Below are positions 6,300 through 7,141 of a stretch of 7,141 bases of DNA, in pieces. Under the pieces are notes generated by a model. The model was not told the DNA's origin. It did not search any database and worked only from the letters and a program-made list of their open reading frames with translations. Position 1 is the first letter of the stretch. Each line of letters starts with the position of its first letter. Position numbers and translations under genes: made by a program. The stretch is taken from NCBI GenBank assembly GCA_934667465.1, contig CAKUMG010000283.1:1-7141 (forward strand), written 5' to 3'. The stretch is from an uncultured Actinoplanes sp. (GTDB taxonomy: Bacteria; Actinomycetota; Actinomycetes; Mycobacteriales; Micromonosporaceae).

Positions 6300-6475
6300 G
6301 CCTCGATCAGGCGTCCGCTACTCCCGTAGCGGCCGCTTTTCCCGTAGCGGCCGCTTCTCCCGCGGCGGCCCCGATCGGGCGTCCGCTTCTCCCGCGGCGG
6401 CATTGATCAGGCGTCTGCTCCTGCCGCGGCGGCCTCGGTCAGGCGTCCGCTTCTCCCGCCGCGGCCTCGATCAGG
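6300..6475. repeat. GC-rich tandem repeat array, 32-bp units with 18-bp deletion derivatives
   Basis: Units follow without spacers: 6300-6331 (32), 6332-6349 (18), 6350-6367 (18), 6368-6399 (32), 6400-6431 (32), 6432-6463 (32), and a 12-base partial at 6464-6475. A full unit is roughly GCCTCGATCAGGCGT followed by CCGCTTCTCCCGCGGCG. The 18-base units lack the 14 bases CCTCGATCAGGCGT. Each unit keeps a CCGC...GCGG type inverted pair, apart from a CTGC start in the fifth. The array fills nearly all of the 182-base space between two convergent genes, and its last partial copy contains the stop codon of the minus-strand gene (6471-6473). Confidence 0.88.
6315..6340 (+). terminator. Candidate terminator hairpin after the ROK gene
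   Basis: CCGCTAC (6315-6321) pairs perfectly with GTAGCGG (6326-6332) around a TCCC loop, giving a 7-bp GC-rich stem 26 bases after the ROK stop. A four-T run follows at 6337-6340 after CCGC. The T-run is short and offset, so termination is plausible rather than certain. Weaker CCGC/GCGG pairs in later repeat units could act for transcripts from either side. Confidence 0.42.
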
Positions 6476-7141
6476 TTGAGCCGCGGACCAGCAGCTCGGT
6501 GCCGACCAGGGCGGGATCGGGGTCCGTGCCGGTGAGCAGCCGTTCGACCTGCGCCACGGCGAGCTCGCCCATGCGGCGCTTGTCGAGGTGGACGGTGGTC
6601 AGCGGTGGGTCGACCAGCTCGCCGAGGCTGAGCCCGTCGAAGCCGACGATGGCCAGGTCGCCGGGGATGGACAGGCCGCGCGCCCGGGCCGCCTTGTGGG
6701 CGCCGAGCGCGAGCGTGTCGTTCCAGCAGAACACGGCGGTCACGCCCGGGTCCGCCGCGTGCAGGGCCGCCAGACCTGTCCCGCCGCTTGCCATCGATCC
6801 GTCGGCATCGACGATCGCGGTGGTCAGGCCGGCCTCGGCGGCACCGGCCAGGAACGCGGCCCGGCGGGTGGGGTCGTCGCCGGCGGTGCAGTCGATCATG
6901 CCGATCCGGCGGTGTCCGCGCTCGTGCAGGTGGCGCACGGCGGCGCGGATGCCCTCCGGGGCGTCGATGTTGACGACGCCGAACGCGGGGTTCGGGTTGT
7001 TGCGGTTCAGCACGACCAGGGGCGTCTGCCCGACCGCGGCGATGATCTCGCCGTCCGGCTGGGCGAGGAAGCCGATCAGCGCGTCGGCCTGGGCGGCCAG
7101 GGAGCGCAGCAGCTCCGGCTCCCGGCCGGGGTGGCGCTGGT
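6471..7141 (-). CDS. LacI/GalR-family transcriptional regulator, C-terminal part
   Basis: The frame is open from the right edge of the window to a TGA at 6471-6473, giving 222 visible residues; the N-terminus and any helix-turn-helix lie outside. The visible part is the sugar-sensor domain. In order: LIGFLAQPDGEII, the strand-turn segment TPLVVLNRN, VVNIDAPEGIRAAVRHL, HERGHRRIGMIDC, the CWNDTLALGAHKAA helix, LAIVGFDGLSLGELVDPPLTTV, and the typical end ELLVRGST just before the stop. These are standard LacI-family landmarks and the protein ends at the normal place, unlike the other LacI-type protein here. It is convergent with the ROK gene and its stop codon lies within the last copy of the tandem repeat. 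A GTG at 7013 is internal and not the true start. Its target is unknown, probably a sugar gene set to the right of the window. Confidence 0.92.
   Translation of the reverse strand, partial: QRHPGREPELLRSLAAQADALIGFLAQPDGEIIAAVGQTPLVVLNRNNPNPAFGVVNIDAPEGIRAAVRHLHERGHRRIGMIDCTAGDDPTRRAAFLAGAAEAGLTTAIVDADGSMASGGTGLAALHAADPGVTAVFCWNDTLALGAHKAARARGLSIPGDLAIVGFDGLSLGELVDPPLTTVHLDKRRMGELAVAQVERLLTGTDPDPALVGTELLVRGST

Noticed and set aside
6300..6475. CRISPR array
   Set aside because: Units abut directly with no unique spacers, unit lengths are 32 and 18, and no cas gene is near.

Overview
The window is very GC-rich, with strong third-position G/C bias, GTG starts and 4-base stop/start overlaps. It looks like chromosomal DNA of a high-GC actinomycete (Actinomycetota; a Streptomyces- or Micromonosporaceae-like organism is likely, but I cannot fix the genus). 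It reads as a carbohydrate-utilisation locus. No phage, IS, tRNA or rRNA signal was seen.

Layout. (1) Positions 1-4222, + strand: an operon holding the 3' end of a sugar-binding lipoprotein gene, two CUT1-type ABC permease genes joined by GTGA and ATGA overlaps, and a cytoplasmic GH2 beta-mannosidase gene. A 33-bp tandem duplication at the permease/mannosidase junction carries a Shine-Dalgarno sequence, a stop and an overlapping start in each copy. (2) Positions 3993-5087, - strand: a LacI-type sugar-sensor protein that has no helix-turn-helix. Its reading frame runs past the normal family end and overlaps the 3' end of the mannosidase gene antisense. (3) Positions 5088-5130: a 43-bp divergent promoter region. 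(4) Positions 5131-6288, + strand: a ROK-family repressor with winged HTH and intact zinc motif. (5) Positions 6289-6470: a convergent intergenic region filled by a GC-rich tandem repeat with hairpin potential. (6) Positions 6471-7141, - strand: the C-terminal part of a second LacI-family regulator that runs off the window.

How it works together (inference). The binding protein and permeases import a beta-mannoside such as mannobiose or a short manno-oligosaccharide, probably powered by an ATPase encoded elsewhere (MsiK type), because none is visible here. The mannosidase then releases mannose in the cytoplasm. The ROK protein, and perhaps the DNA-binding-domain-less LacI-like sensor beside it, would set expression in response to sugar. 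The most unusual points are the HTH-less sensor paired head-to-head with a ROK repressor, the duplicated translational-coupling cassette before the mannosidase, and the 32/18-bp repeat array that ends inside the stop codon of the last gene.
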